The notes under the pieces: generated by a model
Seen by the model: only the letters and a program-made list of their open reading frames with translations
Databases searched by the model: none
What the model was told of the DNA's origin: nothing
Source of the DNA: Bryum argenteum
Taxonomy: Eukaryota; Streptophyta; Bryopsida; Bryales; Bryaceae
Length of the DNA: 64,000 nucleotides
Reading direction: 5' to 3'
NCBI GenBank assembly: GCA_037043015.1
Contig: CM073328.1
Location: 5,133,409-5,197,408 of the forward strand
In this document: positions 35,895-46,673 of the stretch, in pieces
Numbering within the stretch: the stretch's first letter is position 1
Layout: every line of letters begins with the position of its first letter
Position numbers and translations under genes: made by a program

Positions 35895-36018
35895 TCATGC
35901 AGGCAAGAACTAGATTTTTGTGTTTCTTTAGAAAAGTAGATAGATAGTTGAAACCATTTTAGGAGTTTTTAGAAAATTTTAGAATTTGAGGTAGATGGCC
36001 TATGTGGGACCCACCATA

Positions 36019-36147
36019 GAAGCTTCGAGAAGGTGGGGCCCACCTCTAGATTATTCTAGAAGGGCGGTTATCTAGGTGGGGCCCACCTCTAGGACCTTCC
36101 GGAAAGTTCCATGGTGGGGCCCGCCATTGGAACATTCTAGAAAGTTC
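36019..36147 (+). promoter_or_regulatory. Heat-shock element cluster in inner 5' LTR
   Basis: Perfect alternating GAA/TTC arrays at 2-bp spacing are visible. GAAgcTTCgaGAA lies at 36019-36031, TTCtaGAA at 36054-36061, TTCcgGAAagTTC at 36097-36109 and GAAcaTTCtaGAAagTTC at 36130-36147. The last is 16 bp upstream of the TATA box. nGAAnnTTCn arrays are the established binding site of heat-shock factors. Confidence 0.85.
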
Positions 36148-36163
36148 CAAGGGCGGTTAGGAG

Positions 36164-36171
36164 TATAAATA
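36164..36171 (+). promoter_or_regulatory. TATA box in inner 5' LTR
   Basis: TATAAATA sits directly downstream of the heat-shock elements. It is conserved in the 3' LTR at 41240-41247. Confidence 0.75.
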
Positions 36172-36379
36172 GAAGCCGGGGGGCCATTTGGAGGCATTCG
36201 GTCGAGTGACGCTTTAGTCCCTCTCTCTCAAGAAAGTTTGGTTTGTACTTTGCTTCTTTAGTTACTTTGTTACATTGCATTCAAGTCTATTCGGTCTTGT
36301 TTAGTCCGGTTTTCTCGAGATCTTGTTAGGTTAGCGAGTGTTTGAGTTGTGACCAAAGAGAGAATTGATCCCGTTTTAC

Positions 36380-36395
36380 CGGTGATCGAGCGAGT
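36380..36395 (+). other. Degenerate primer binding site of inner chromovirus
   Basis: CGGTGATCGAGCGAG follows the LTR and aligns to the initiator Met tRNA primer site TGGTATCAGAGC with small changes. This marks the 5' LTR end. Confidence 0.5.
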
Positions 36396-36539
36396 GTCGT
36401 CTATCCTTACGTTAGGTGCTATTAGCAAGAGTCTACTTGAGAGTCGGTCATTGTGGTTTCATCAAGTCTTGTCCTTGGATCTACTTGGAGTTACTTTCAA
36501 GGATTTGGCTAGAACGAGAGAAGAAGCGTCGTCGCGTAG

Positions 36540-37560
36540 AGAGGTCGTCGGAAGAATTGCATCATGGGAGAAATGGTAGAACCTACTCATATGGAGACTC
36601 GATTCAAGACCTACTAGACCAGATTCTTCGCATTACAAGGACAAGCGGACGCTTCTAGAGCTAGAGAATTGACAAGCTGAGGTGAAGTTGAGCAAGCTCG
36701 AAACATATTCGGGAACTTCAAGACAAGATGATGTATCTCAATGGCTTTTCAAAGATGCGACAATATCTCCAACTGTCGGGCGAACTCAACCGACGGAATT
36801 ATATATGCGACCCGACTATTTGAGGGGTGCGGCTGACCATTTGGTGGCGACTTCGAGCTCAAAACTATGGAGCTCAAGGCGGATTTCAAAATTGGGAGGA
36901 ATTTGAGACCGAGCTCACAAACCAGATTTCGGCCCATCAATGCGGAGAAGTTAGCGCGATCGATTTGGCCACCTTGACACGGCTAAGGTCGGTGCGTGGG
37001 AGTATGTCACCCGGTTCAAATCCATATGCCTCCAAATACCCAATGTTTCGGAGGGAGAGATGATGGATCGATTTGTTCGAGGATTGAAGCCGATCGTTCA
37101 ACGAGAAGTGGAATTAAGAGACCCTCAAACATTGGAGGAGGCGGTTAGGATTGCGAAAGAGTTGATGCCATAAACTTTAGAAATCGTGGAGTACGACTGC
37201 AAAGATGGAACCCTACGCCACCACCTACTATGGTAGCCCAACAACCGACGCCAATGGAGATTGACGCCCTACAAGGACCATTGACGCCACGAGAGACGAC
37301 AATTATTGGCACGGAAGGGATTGTGCTTCTCGTCGGGAGTCGAGGCCATCGATTGGAGAGTGTCCAAAACGTCGAATTCGGTGCCAACAAACCAAGGCGG
37401 ATCCACAACCTCGAGGTGACCAAGATGATAAAGGAATGGGAGCAGGGGAACGGGGCTCCCGAAGAAGGGCACCGAGGACCAATATCGGGATAGTCGTTGT
37501 CTCTCGAGTCAAACAAACAATGGCCTCGGGCAACACTCAAAAAGGTCGGTGATATGTCTC
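36540..37560 (+). pseudogene. Gag of inner chromovirus, heavily frame-broken
   Basis: Recognisable pieces are a capsid start with KLSKLETYSGTSRQDDVSQW near 36690-36745 and a capsid end with LKPIVQREVELRDPQTLEEA near 37084-37145. No continuous frame joins them. No complete CCHC knuckle was found. Confidence 0.65.
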
Positions 37561-37589
37561 ACATGGTCGACTTAGAAGACAACCGTGTC

Positions 37590-40500
37590 GAGTACTAGTG
37601 GATTGCGGTTCTACGGAGAATTGCATCTCGACCGCGATTGCCAACCGACTTGGGATCAAGACTAAGGTGATCACCGGAGGGACTATATACCTCGCAGACG
37701 ATCGGAAAATGATTTAAGTGAGACATGTGAAGAAGAGACCTTGAGATTGTGTGATGCCTATGCACTACGAGGAAAATTTAAGGTAACGAAGCTCGGATAT
37801 GATGTTATCCGCAGGAATGCCGTGGTTGGAGGCGGGAAATAAGCGATTGACCGGGTGGCAAGAACCATCTCTTTTAACGAAGGTGGGCGCAAGATAATTC
37901 TTCATGCTTCAACATCAAGTGGATTGAAGAAACGATGCACAACTAAAAAGGCATATTGGTGGGGATGGCCTTTATGAAGAAAAGATCGACGAAAAGCGAT
38001 CGGTGTATGTGGTGGTTCCAAATATTGCTTCAATGGTAGAGAAGAGAGCCGAAGGAGCGAGAACGAGTTGAGCAACTTATCCGAGTTCGAGATGTCTTTC
38101 CCGCCGACTTACCTAGTGGTTTACCACTTTGATCGAGGTGCTCCCTTCCACATAGACTTAATGCCAGAAGCTAAACCAGCAAATCGGCCAATTTATCGCC
38201 TAGCACCAAACGAGCTTGAGGAGCTGAGGAAGACGTTGGACGAGCTTTTGGAGAAGGGCCTCATTCGAGAAAGCGCATCGCCATGGGGAGCACCTGTCCT
38301 TTTTGCACCCAAAAAGGATGGTGGATTGCGGCTATGCATCGATTATCGGGGCCTTAATAAGCAGACCATCAAAAATGCTTATGCACTCCCACGTGTGGAT
38401 GACCTTCTTGATCAACTTCGAGGCGCAACCATTTTTAGCAAGCTAGATCTTGAAGTGGATCTTCGCGGATACCAATTGCAAAAGAAGATATTGAAAAACA
38501 AAGATTTCGTGACGCGCTATGGACATTTTGAGTGGCTCGCTCGCCTTTTGGTCTCACCAATGCCCCAGACTTCCTTCATGGGTCACATGAACAAGGTTGT
38601 TCCGGGACCTTTTGGACAAGTGTGTAGTTGTTTTCATTGACGACATTTTGATCTATAGTAAAACCCCGGAAGAGCATGACCAACATCTACGGGAGGTGCT
38701 ACGTCGGTTCTGGGATAGTCACTTCTATTGCAAGCAATCAAAGTGTGAACTTTGGAAGTCCGAGGTCACCTTTTTGGGGCATGTAGTATCATTCAAGGGT
38801 GTGTACATGGAACAAGCTAAGGTGAATGCGGTGAAGGACCGCCAACTCCCAAGGATGTTTCAAGTTCGTTCTTTCTTAGGCCTCGCCGGATACTATCGTC
38901 GTTTTGTTCGGCGGTTTTGCGCACATTCTTGCTCTCCGACAAATCTATTGGAGAAGGGCGCTCTATTTGAGTGGAAACTACAACAACAAGGCGCTTTCAA
39001 TAATTTGAAGGAGGCACTCACCATCGCTCCAGTCGCAACCATATGATCCTCGACCTTCCGCAGACGGTTGACATTGACGCTCCGCTTTTGCTATAGGCGC
39101 GGTCCTCCAACAAGACTTCGGTAGGGGCCTTCAACCGGTGGCATATGAGTCACGCAAACTTAAGAGGCGAGAGCGCAACTATTCTCGCACGTGATCGGGA
39201 ACAACTAGCAATTGTACATGCTACCAAAGTATGGCGGCACTATCTATTGGGGAAACTGTGACAATTCGGATCGATCATCGGCACTTACTATATGATCCGC
39301 ATTTAGAAAATATGAAATCGAGACACCACCATTGGGAAGGAAGAAACGATTCTGTTGTTTGATATTCAACTTGAGACAAGCAAGGGCGACAACATATTGT
39401 GCCAGACGCTTTATCTCGGAGACCGGATCCAAATCAATCGGAGGACACGAGGGAGATTGCTACCATTAGTAGTATTGTTCGGATCTAACCGAGAGGAGAG
39501 AATGGAAGGAAGCCACCTACCAAGATGCTTACTTCACAATGGTGATCGATCGAGTAGAGGTAGGTGATGTGCAATATCAAGATTACAACCTCGTTGACGG
39601 CCTCCTCTATTTTAAGAAGCGGGTTTATGTACCTAACGATGCTAAACTTCGAACCCGCATACTTCAAGAAGGGCATGACATTCCTATCTCTGGACATCTC
39701 GGACGTGAGAAGACCTTAGAACGGATTTCTAGAACATGGTTTTGGGTGGGCTTGGATCGTGATGTTCGAGCTTTTGTGCGTTCCTGTGAGCTATGCCAAC
39801 GGAACAAGGCACGCACATCGCACCTCTTTGATCGGCTGCTGCGGCCGATTCCACTACCTACGGTACGATGGGAACAAGTAACCATGGATCTCATTACTTG
39901 TTTGCCACAGACGCATCGTAATCACACTGCGGTTGCTGTCTTTGTGGACCGTCTTTCGAAGCAAATTCATTTGGCTGCGGTACGCTCCGATATTGATGCC
40001 CCAACACTTGCACGAGTCTTCTTCGACATTGTCTTCCGTCATCATGGATTGCCTCGTGTCATTATCTCAGATCGGGATCCGCGCTTCACAGGGAGTTTTC
40101 GCAAGCACTATTCAAGCTTCTCGGCACACGACTTGCTATGTCCACGACCTTTCATCCTCGACCGATGGGATGACAGAGCGTGCTAACCGGACCTTGGAGG
40201 ATATCTTTGCGGGCGTTTGTGGCAATTCACCACAACGACCGGGATGAGTATCGACCCCTTTGGAGTTCGCCTATAATGATAGTTCCCAAGCAAGCACGGG
40301 TCATTCACCATTCTTTCTTAACGCCGGTCAAGACCCGATTACGCCGCAACGCTCCATCGCCCCATCAACACCAACAACCCTACAACGGAGGAGTTTATAC
40401 AACGACTAACATCGGCGTTGCAAGAGGCTCGACAATGGCTCTCATCGCACGTAATCGACAAAAACAATATGCAGATAACCACCGCAACATAAGACCTTTC

Positions 40501-40940
40501 GGAAGGTGACTTGGTTCCGCTCTCAAACGCAAACCTTCCGTTAGCTACATCGACTCAAGTCCGTAAACTTGCACCGGTGGATTGGACCTTTCCGAATCTC
40601 TACGGTCATATCCGATGTTGCATACCGCCTCGAGCTTCCGCCACATATCCACATCCATCCAGCTTTTTCATATCTCGCACTCAAAGAATTTTACATCGAA
40701 TCGGAGCGCTTTCCGTGCCGACATCCCCGCCGCCACCGGTAGTGATTCAAGACCAGAGGAGGAATATGAAGTGGATCGCATTTTGGAACACCGCTATCTT
40801 CGTCGTGGCAATGGACGTCCGCAACTACAATACAAAGTCCGATGGAAAGGTTATCCCATCCACGATGCAACATGGGAGCCCGTTCACAACCTTACCCATT
40901 GTCAAGAAACCATTTGGAGATATCATCGTGAGCGAACGAG
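37590..40940 (+). pseudogene. Pol of inner chromovirus: protease, RT, RNase H, integrase, chromodomain
   Basis: The protease remnant has VDCGSTENCIS near 37598-37630. RT is in two frames: LMPEAKPANRPIYRLAP... and LCIDYRGLNKQTIKNAY (38068-38640), then VVVFIDDILIYSK (from about 38625). RNase H (about 39050-39450) is broken. The integrase zinc domain has EGHDIPISGHLGREKT...CELCQRN (39670-39810). The core has WEQVTMDLITCLP and HHGLPRVIISDRDPRFTG before breaking. A chromodomain with YEVDRILEHRYL, QYKVRWKGYP and ATWEPVHNL lies at about 40765-40910. The many breaks mean this copy cannot be autonomous as sequenced. Confidence 0.88.
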
Positions 40941-40967
40941 GGCGTTCCGCATTAGCGGAGGATTAAT

Positions 40968-41447
40968 TGTAACAGGCAAGAACTAGATTTTTGTGTTTCT
41001 TTAGAAAAGTAGATAGATAGTTGAAACCATTTTAGGAGTTTTTAGAAAATTTTAGAATTTGAGGTAGATGGCCTATGTGGGACCCACCATAGAAGCTTCG
41101 AGAAGGTGGGGCCCACCTCTAGATTATTCTAGAAGGGCGGTTATCTAGGTGGGGCCCACCTCTAGGACCTTCCGGAAAGTTCCATGGTGGGGCCCGCCAT
41201 TGGAACATTCTAGAAAGTTCCAAGGGCGGTTAGGCAGAGTATAAATAGAATCGCCGGGCATTTGGAGGCATTCGGTCGTGACGCTTTAGTCCCCTCTCTC
41301 GGTAAAGTTTGGTTTGTACTTTGCTTCTTTAGTTCGCTTTGTTCATTCATTCAAGTCTATTCGGTCTTGTTTAGTCCGGTTTTCTCAGATCTTGTTAGGT
41401 TAGCAGTGTTTGAGTTGTGACCAAAGAGAGAATTCAGTCCCGTTTCA
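40968..41447 (+). repeat. 3' LTR of inner chromovirus, with the same heat-shock elements
   Basis: The LTR starts TGTAACAGGC and ends ...CGTTTCA before the TTCTC duplication. The heat-shock element block is repeated exactly; for example, the four-unit GAA/TTC array is at 41203-41220 and TATAAATA at 41240-41247. Downstream of the TATA box it differs from the 5' LTR by substitutions and small indels. Confidence 0.85.
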
Positions 41448-42396
41448 TTCTCGATGCATGGTGGAAGCATCACGGGTTGCCAAGAGTGATTGTGTCAGAT
41501 CAAGACCCAAAGTTCACAAGTGCATTTTGGAAACACTTCTTTAGGAAGGTGGGAACCAAGTTGACATTTAGCACTGCCTTTCATCCTCAAACATATGGGC
41601 AAACTGAAAGGGTGAATGGGGTCTTGAACCAATACTTGAGGAACTTTGTGAGTGCGGACCAACGTGATTGGGTAGACTATGTGGGGTTGGCGGAGTTCAG
41701 TTACAATGCGGCCACACTCGGCGACTAAGGAGTCACCTTTCAAAGTGGCCTATGGAGTGGAGCCACTCCAACCTGCTGACTTAGCTCTCGAGGGGCACAT
41801 TCAACACCAGAGTTCAACCAAGATGGTGAAGACTTGGCCAAGAAGCGGGAACATATGTTGGAAAAAACCAAGTTGTTGTTGGAGAAGGCAAGAAGGCGCT
41901 ATGAGAAGCAAGTCAATGCCGGAAGACGTGAAGTGGAGTATGAGGTGGGACAAAAGGTGTTGTTGAATGTGAAGAACTTCACCATGCCCGAAGGCCTCAC
42001 TCCAAAGTTCATGTCCAAGTTTGCGGATCCGTTTCCCATTGTGGAACGGGTGTTCAAAGATGTGTATAAGTTGGAGCTACCACCCGAGATCAAAGTGCAT
42101 CCAACATTCCATGTTTCATTGTTAAAGCCATTCAAGGAGGATACCTTGTGGCGGATCGCAAGCAAGTGATTCGGCCACCACCAGAGTTGGTTGGACAACA
42201 TTTGGAATATGAGGTAGAGGCCATCCTCAAGAGTAGGAACCTCAAAAACAAAGAAAAGGAATACCTTGTGAAGTGGCGAGGATACCACGAGAAAGAAGCA
42301 ACGTGGGTGGCGGCAAAGGACATGGTGAATGCTAAGGAGGTGGTGGAGAACTTTGAGAAGAATAGGAGCTCCAACAAGAAGCAACGTAGGCATTGA
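41448..42396 (+). pseudogene. Pol of outer chromovirus, 3' part: integrase core end and chromodomain
   Basis: The frame resumes directly after the nested insert with HHGLPRVIVSDQDPKFTSAF and STAFHPQTYGQTERVN (integrase core Asp and Glu region). A break follows near 41700, then the GPY/F-like tail and VHPTFHVSLLKPF. A chromodomain at about 42205-42330 has YEVEAILKSRNL, EYLVKWRGY and ATWVAAKDM. The stop is at 42396. Confidence 0.88.
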
Positions 42397-43181
42397 TGAG
42401 GACATCAATCTCCGTGAGTGGGGGAGGATGACTTGTAGCTTGGGCGTAGATCCACAACACTTGTACTTGTTCTTTGGATTTGGCAATAAAGTTTGGCTTT
42501 GTGTGTGTGCAAAGAGAAGAGTATGAGATGGAGTCCTAGTCTTGTACTTGTGCTAAGTTGGTGGAAGAGGGGGAATAGAGATGTGAAACCGAGTTGGGAA
42601 GGCCGAGTAATGGGGACCAAGGCTAGGAGAAAGAGTGGATAAAACCATGAAGTCCCTTGGCCTTGGGCTTGTCCGGGGCGGGGACAAGGTAATGGCGCGT
42701 GCTCATAAAAGCGCCACTCCCACAAACTAGTGCAAGCTAGTGCATGGGAGTCATGAACCCATGCCTCGGAAGAGATAGTGGGATCCGAGTTGGGCGGAAC
42801 TTGGCATTACCCCCGTGCGATCGAGTCGTGGTGTAAAAGCCATCTTGGGTTTGCAACCAAGACAACTTGGTGGAAGCATTGAGGTCCAGCCTAGTAGTCA
42901 AGGAAGAAGTGTTAGGCTAGTGGAGCCTAACTTGGAGAGCCAAGGTAAGGGCAATCCAAGAGGGTCTCAAAGTAGGTGGGTCTAGAGTAATTTAGTTGCC
43001 TTGGAAGAGGTCCAGGGTACTAAACGGACCACCTAGTGACGACACCTTTGAGACTTTGCCAAAGTTTGAGAGTGCATTGTGGGGGTCGCGCCTTGTGAAA
43101 CACAATGCTGCACCAATGGGGATGGCAACCCAAGAGTTGGTGTGACCGACTACAAGTATAGTCGATGAGGGCATCGACTCC
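42397..43181 (+). other. Non-coding 3' region of outer chromovirus
   Basis: This stretch lies between the pol stop and the polypurine tract. I see no conserved coding sequence. A long untranslated 3' region is common in plant gypsy elements. Confidence 0.5.
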
Positions 43182-43197
43182 ATTAGGTGGGGGTGAG
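43182..43197 (+). other. Polypurine tract of outer chromovirus
   Basis: The purine-rich string AGGTGGGGGTGAG lies directly before the 3' LTR start, where plus-strand priming is expected. Confidence 0.65.
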
Positions 43198-44430
43198 TGT
43201 CGCGCACCTCTCCTTGAGGAGTGCCCGCAACACCAAGGGCCCAAGGGGGACACGGAGTGACGCCCGGGCCTTGGGGTGCCAAGGTGAAGGGAACCTAAGT
43301 GGGCCTAGTGTGGGAGAGGACCCCGGGCGTTGGAGACGCCTCTCACCCACGGAGACTAGGAGCCACGAGGGAATGGACATGAGATTATGGAAGCTCATGT
43401 TGCCACGATTCCGGGATGCTAAGGAGCACCTCATTTGGAGGTGTGAGCTAAAAGTTATGGGAGTTGGAAGATTGTGGGACTAAAGGGAGTGCTGTCCAGG
43501 GACAGTGCTGGACTGGGAAGCTGGCCCGGGACTCCCGAATCTTCAGAGGGGCATAACTCCCTCAATACTTGTCGGAATGAGGCAAGTAAGGTGTCTATCG
43601 GCATCTACTTGACAAGTAGATGTCGATAGAGTGGTCGCTCGTCGCGTTTGGATGCGGGACGAGGTAGATACGAGCCCTGGAAGGTTCGGGAAGTCTCCCG
43701 GGGCCTTCCAGCGGCTAAGGCATTGGGAGATTGGGTGGTCTTCCAAAACTAAGAGGTGTGAGGGTCCAGCCCTTCACCTAGGACCAGGGGCTGCCGAATC
43801 CCACAGAGTATACTATGGGGAGGGCTGGTCTCCTCCCCACTCCCATGGTGCCTTGGTGGTGACCAAGGTGGGAGTCCCAGTGGTGTGGCTAGTGTTGGGG
43901 CCTCACCATGGGGACTCCCAAGCCAAGGTGAGTCCCAATGGGTGGAGCTAGTGTTGGGGCTCCACCATGGGGACTCAAAGTGCAAAATGAGGCACGGTGG
44001 GTGGAGCTAGTGTTGGGGCTTCACCACGGGGACTCATATAGGCAAAATGAGGACCATGAGTGCTACCGATGTGGGGTGGTGTCTCACTGCCGGCGTTGTG
44101 ATTACTTGGTGGCCTTGGGGTCACCATGGTGGTCATGGGCGGTGGTGAGGAGACACCACCAAGTGCGGTTAGGCCGCGTGGTATGGGAGTGCCACCAAGT
44201 TGGGCCTTGGACATAAGTGGAAGTCCGCACCTAACCATTGGCTACCTACGAAGGGGTTGAGTCCCGGTTGCATGAGTAAGAGGGATTGATAACCAAGCGG
44301 TGAGCTTGGTGGTTGGTATGGGGAGCTAACTTTGTGCATGTGGGGGATGTGCAGAGTTAGCGCTCGTGACACTTGCTAGAGTTGGGAAAGAGTTGGTGTA
44401 AGCTAAGGTGAGCTAGCAAGGGTTGCGACA
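43198..44430 (+). repeat. 3' LTR of outer chromovirus
   Basis: This 1233-bp LTR matches the 5' LTR. By eye I count five differences, all single-base insertions or deletions next to short G, C or mixed runs, and no substitutions. Confidence 0.93.
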
Positions 44431-44435
44431 AAATC

Positions 44436-44880
44436 AAAGATGATCGAAGATAAGGCATAGATTTGAGTGCAAAGGGTTGAGTTTTGGATTGTTTATCTTT
44501 CGTACATATTTTGGCAATTTTCACCAAGGCCTTTATTTGCGCAAAAGATAAATAAAAATAAAAATTTTGTTGTTTTTTTTTTTTTTTTTTTTTTTTTGTG
44601 GTTCAACGGTGTTATTGAGATGAAGGTAATTATCTTCCTAGTTGGTGATTATTTCAAAGCAATAAGTCTATTAGTAGCATTTTTACGTCAAAGTGAAAAT
44701 GTTGAGAGATGTTTTTTTGAGTACTATTATGGTACGATCTCACAATCTATGAGGCCTCATGACTCAAATTTGAGCCACATCATGTACTGTACATTAAGTA
44801 TACTACAAGATTGTACGGTTGAGATTTGATTTACTTACATTTGTTTCCATTTATGATACATTTTTTGAGAATGTGTTTGT
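44436..44880 (-). mobile_element. Family A element, part 2
   Basis: This stretch continues, in reverse, the element interrupted at 30925. It contains GAGATGAAGGTAATTATCTTCCTAGTTGGTGATT and the GGTTGAGATTTGA region near the opposite end, which match about 1300-1760 of the intact copy. A poly(T) run of about 27 bases lies at 44570-44597. The outer end is diverged and is placed only approximately. Confidence 0.65.
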
Positions 44881-46090
44881 TTTTGTGCAAATGAGTCAAA
44901 CCATTGAGGAGAAAGAATACTATTATACTACAATCTTACTATCAAGACTTAGAATTTACATAAAATGCCATTTACACCACAACTTGATTGATTTATTGGA
45001 CACACTATGCACTTCTTAAAGAAATTAAATTTTTGCAGCACTCAATTCCTTGTCACTTTGGCATCCACTTTTTATTTAAATCGAGAAACTTGCCACAAAT
45101 ACGCTCGGCTTCTGAGCAGCCTTCCTTAGGGTCGCTTTACACTATGGACCATGAAATTTTGACGACAACCTTCTAAAATCTGTGATTGGAGAGTAAAGTG
45201 CTCTCAGTCCCATTTGGCTTTACACTAACTTATAAAAAGGAGAATGACCATTGACTTTGAGGTTCCCAAAGTATGCTAAACTTTCCATAGTGGATATTGT
45301 TTTTTATGGTTTCCTTGGTTATAATTGAGTCATAGCAAATACCTCAACTCAACAACAATCAAGAAGACCATGAAGCTCAAAAATCATTGATTGGCGAGTG
45401 TTCAATTATTTAAAAAAGAAGAAGAAGTATGTCATAGAATGGTGTTATAGATTTTAAAGAATTAAGCCATTTCACAAACACCTTTAACCTTACTAACAAA
45501 GCCTCATAAGATTCCAAAAATGATAATCAAAACCACCTATTGAAAGAAAGCTATCACCCATCTCATTTTTCTTGTGTGTATAAGCTATCCGAGGTGTCTC
45601 ATACACACTCACCACCACCCTCTTTTTCCCCAATGTCAACCTCCACATTCTCTCTCACCTACACTTGTCATTGCCTACTCACAACCATCCAAACAACAAA
45701 TTGTCACACTTACTAGCACGGTCCCACTCGACAATCATCCAGGAGCTTCTATAAAAGCATCATTCTCATTCTCTATTTTAAACCCCCACTACTTTTACAT
45801 TTTAAGGTCAAACACCATTTAAAAATTATTTTCTTACGTTGTCTTATGGGGTATCAGGATATATGCCAGTAAGTCTGGGTAGTGTGTTCTTTTTCATTCA
45901 TCCAGGCCCCACCTACAAATGGCCAACGAAACTGAGCGGTCCAACGCAAAAGTGCAGTCTTTCGAACGAGCGCCGTTGGTTCATCAAGAGGACCACTGTA
46001 GAACTACTACTGTGTCCATCACCAAGTGGCATCCTATTTGGCAGCCACCCGCCCCCATGCAAACCATCTCCTACCATCAAAACCATACTC
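44881..46090. other. Intergenic DNA upstream of the two-helix membrane protein gene
   Basis: No gene is supported. A TATA-like ACTATAAAT at about 46093-46101 may serve the rightward gene, whose coding part starts at 46674 after a probable leader intron ending TGATGTAG near 46665. Confidence 0.35.
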
Positions 46091-46673
46091 ATACTATAAA
46101 TCTTCCATTATATATCACACCAATTCAGACTGCGGTACCTCGATCAGAGTTTCTCCTCCTCGCAAAGATGCGAGTTTTTACACAAAATTAGCGTAGTGTA
46201 CTCTAAATTAGTGTAAGTATTTCATGTAGATATTTTTGCTTGATATTACTTTCTGCATGTAATAGTTCGATCTTCATCCTGTCTCGTTGTTGTGCTGTTT
46301 GTTGATATCATGGCTGCTATGGAAGTCGAGTATGTTGCAAGAAGGAGCGTGGTTGTGTGGTTTTGAGAGGTTTGAGGGTTTGATTTTTCTCTGCTGGTAT
46401 GGTTGCTTTTTTCCTCGATCTCAACACACACACACAGAGTTCTTTTCCTCGATCTCAAATTTTGAGTCAGCGGAGAGCTCCTCTCAGGAATTAGAGTGAA
46501 GATTATGCAGCTGGTGATAGTTTGCATGTAATAGTCAGACCTTCATTCTTCGTTTGTTCTGATTTTAATGGAAGTTGAGTTTGTTTCAAGAAATGGGGTT
46601 TTGAAAGTTGTGGGTGGGGTTTGATTTTTGGTGTTACTGATTCAAGTTTGGTGTTTTTGATGTAGTAAGGAGA

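Larger units (their letters stand above)
35895..36379 (+). repeat. 5' LTR of inner chromovirus
   Basis: The LTR begins at the left target duplication. Its first bases (TCATGC) differ from those of the 3' LTR (TGTAAC), then about 260 bp are identical. It holds three GTGGGGCCC motifs, a set of heat-shock elements and the TATA box TATAAATA at 36164-36171. The 3' boundary is set by the decayed primer site that follows and is good to a few bases. Confidence 0.8.
35895..41447 (+). mobile_element. Nested chromovirus, inner element, 5553 bp
   Basis: The LTRs (35895-36379 and 40968-41447) enclose a degraded gag-pol with protease, RT, RNase H, integrase and a C-terminal chromodomain. The TTCTC target duplication flanks it. 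It sits in the same orientation as, and inside the integrase core of, the outer chromovirus. The protein wording differs from the outer element throughout, so this is a different lineage. The coding frames are more heavily broken than those of the outer element. Confidence 0.92.
30926..44430 (+). mobile_element. Full-length chromovirus (Ty3/gypsy LTR retrotransposon), outer element
   Basis: Two LTRs of 1236 bp (30926-32161) and 1233 bp (43198-44430) both begin TGTCGC and end GCGACA. They are flanked by the 5-bp target duplication AAATC (30921-30925 and 44431-44435). A primer binding site complementary to initiator Met tRNA follows the 5' LTR, and a purine-rich tract precedes the 3' LTR. Domain order is Gag, CCHC, protease, RT, RNase H, integrase and chromodomain, which defines a chromovirus. 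The integrase is split by the nested element at 35895-41447. Without that insert the element is about 7.9 kb. Confidence 0.95.

Noticed and set aside
45919..46191. Rightward 90-aa frame before the two-helix gene
   Set aside because: It spans a TATA-like site and has no domain or splice support, so it is more likely promoter DNA.
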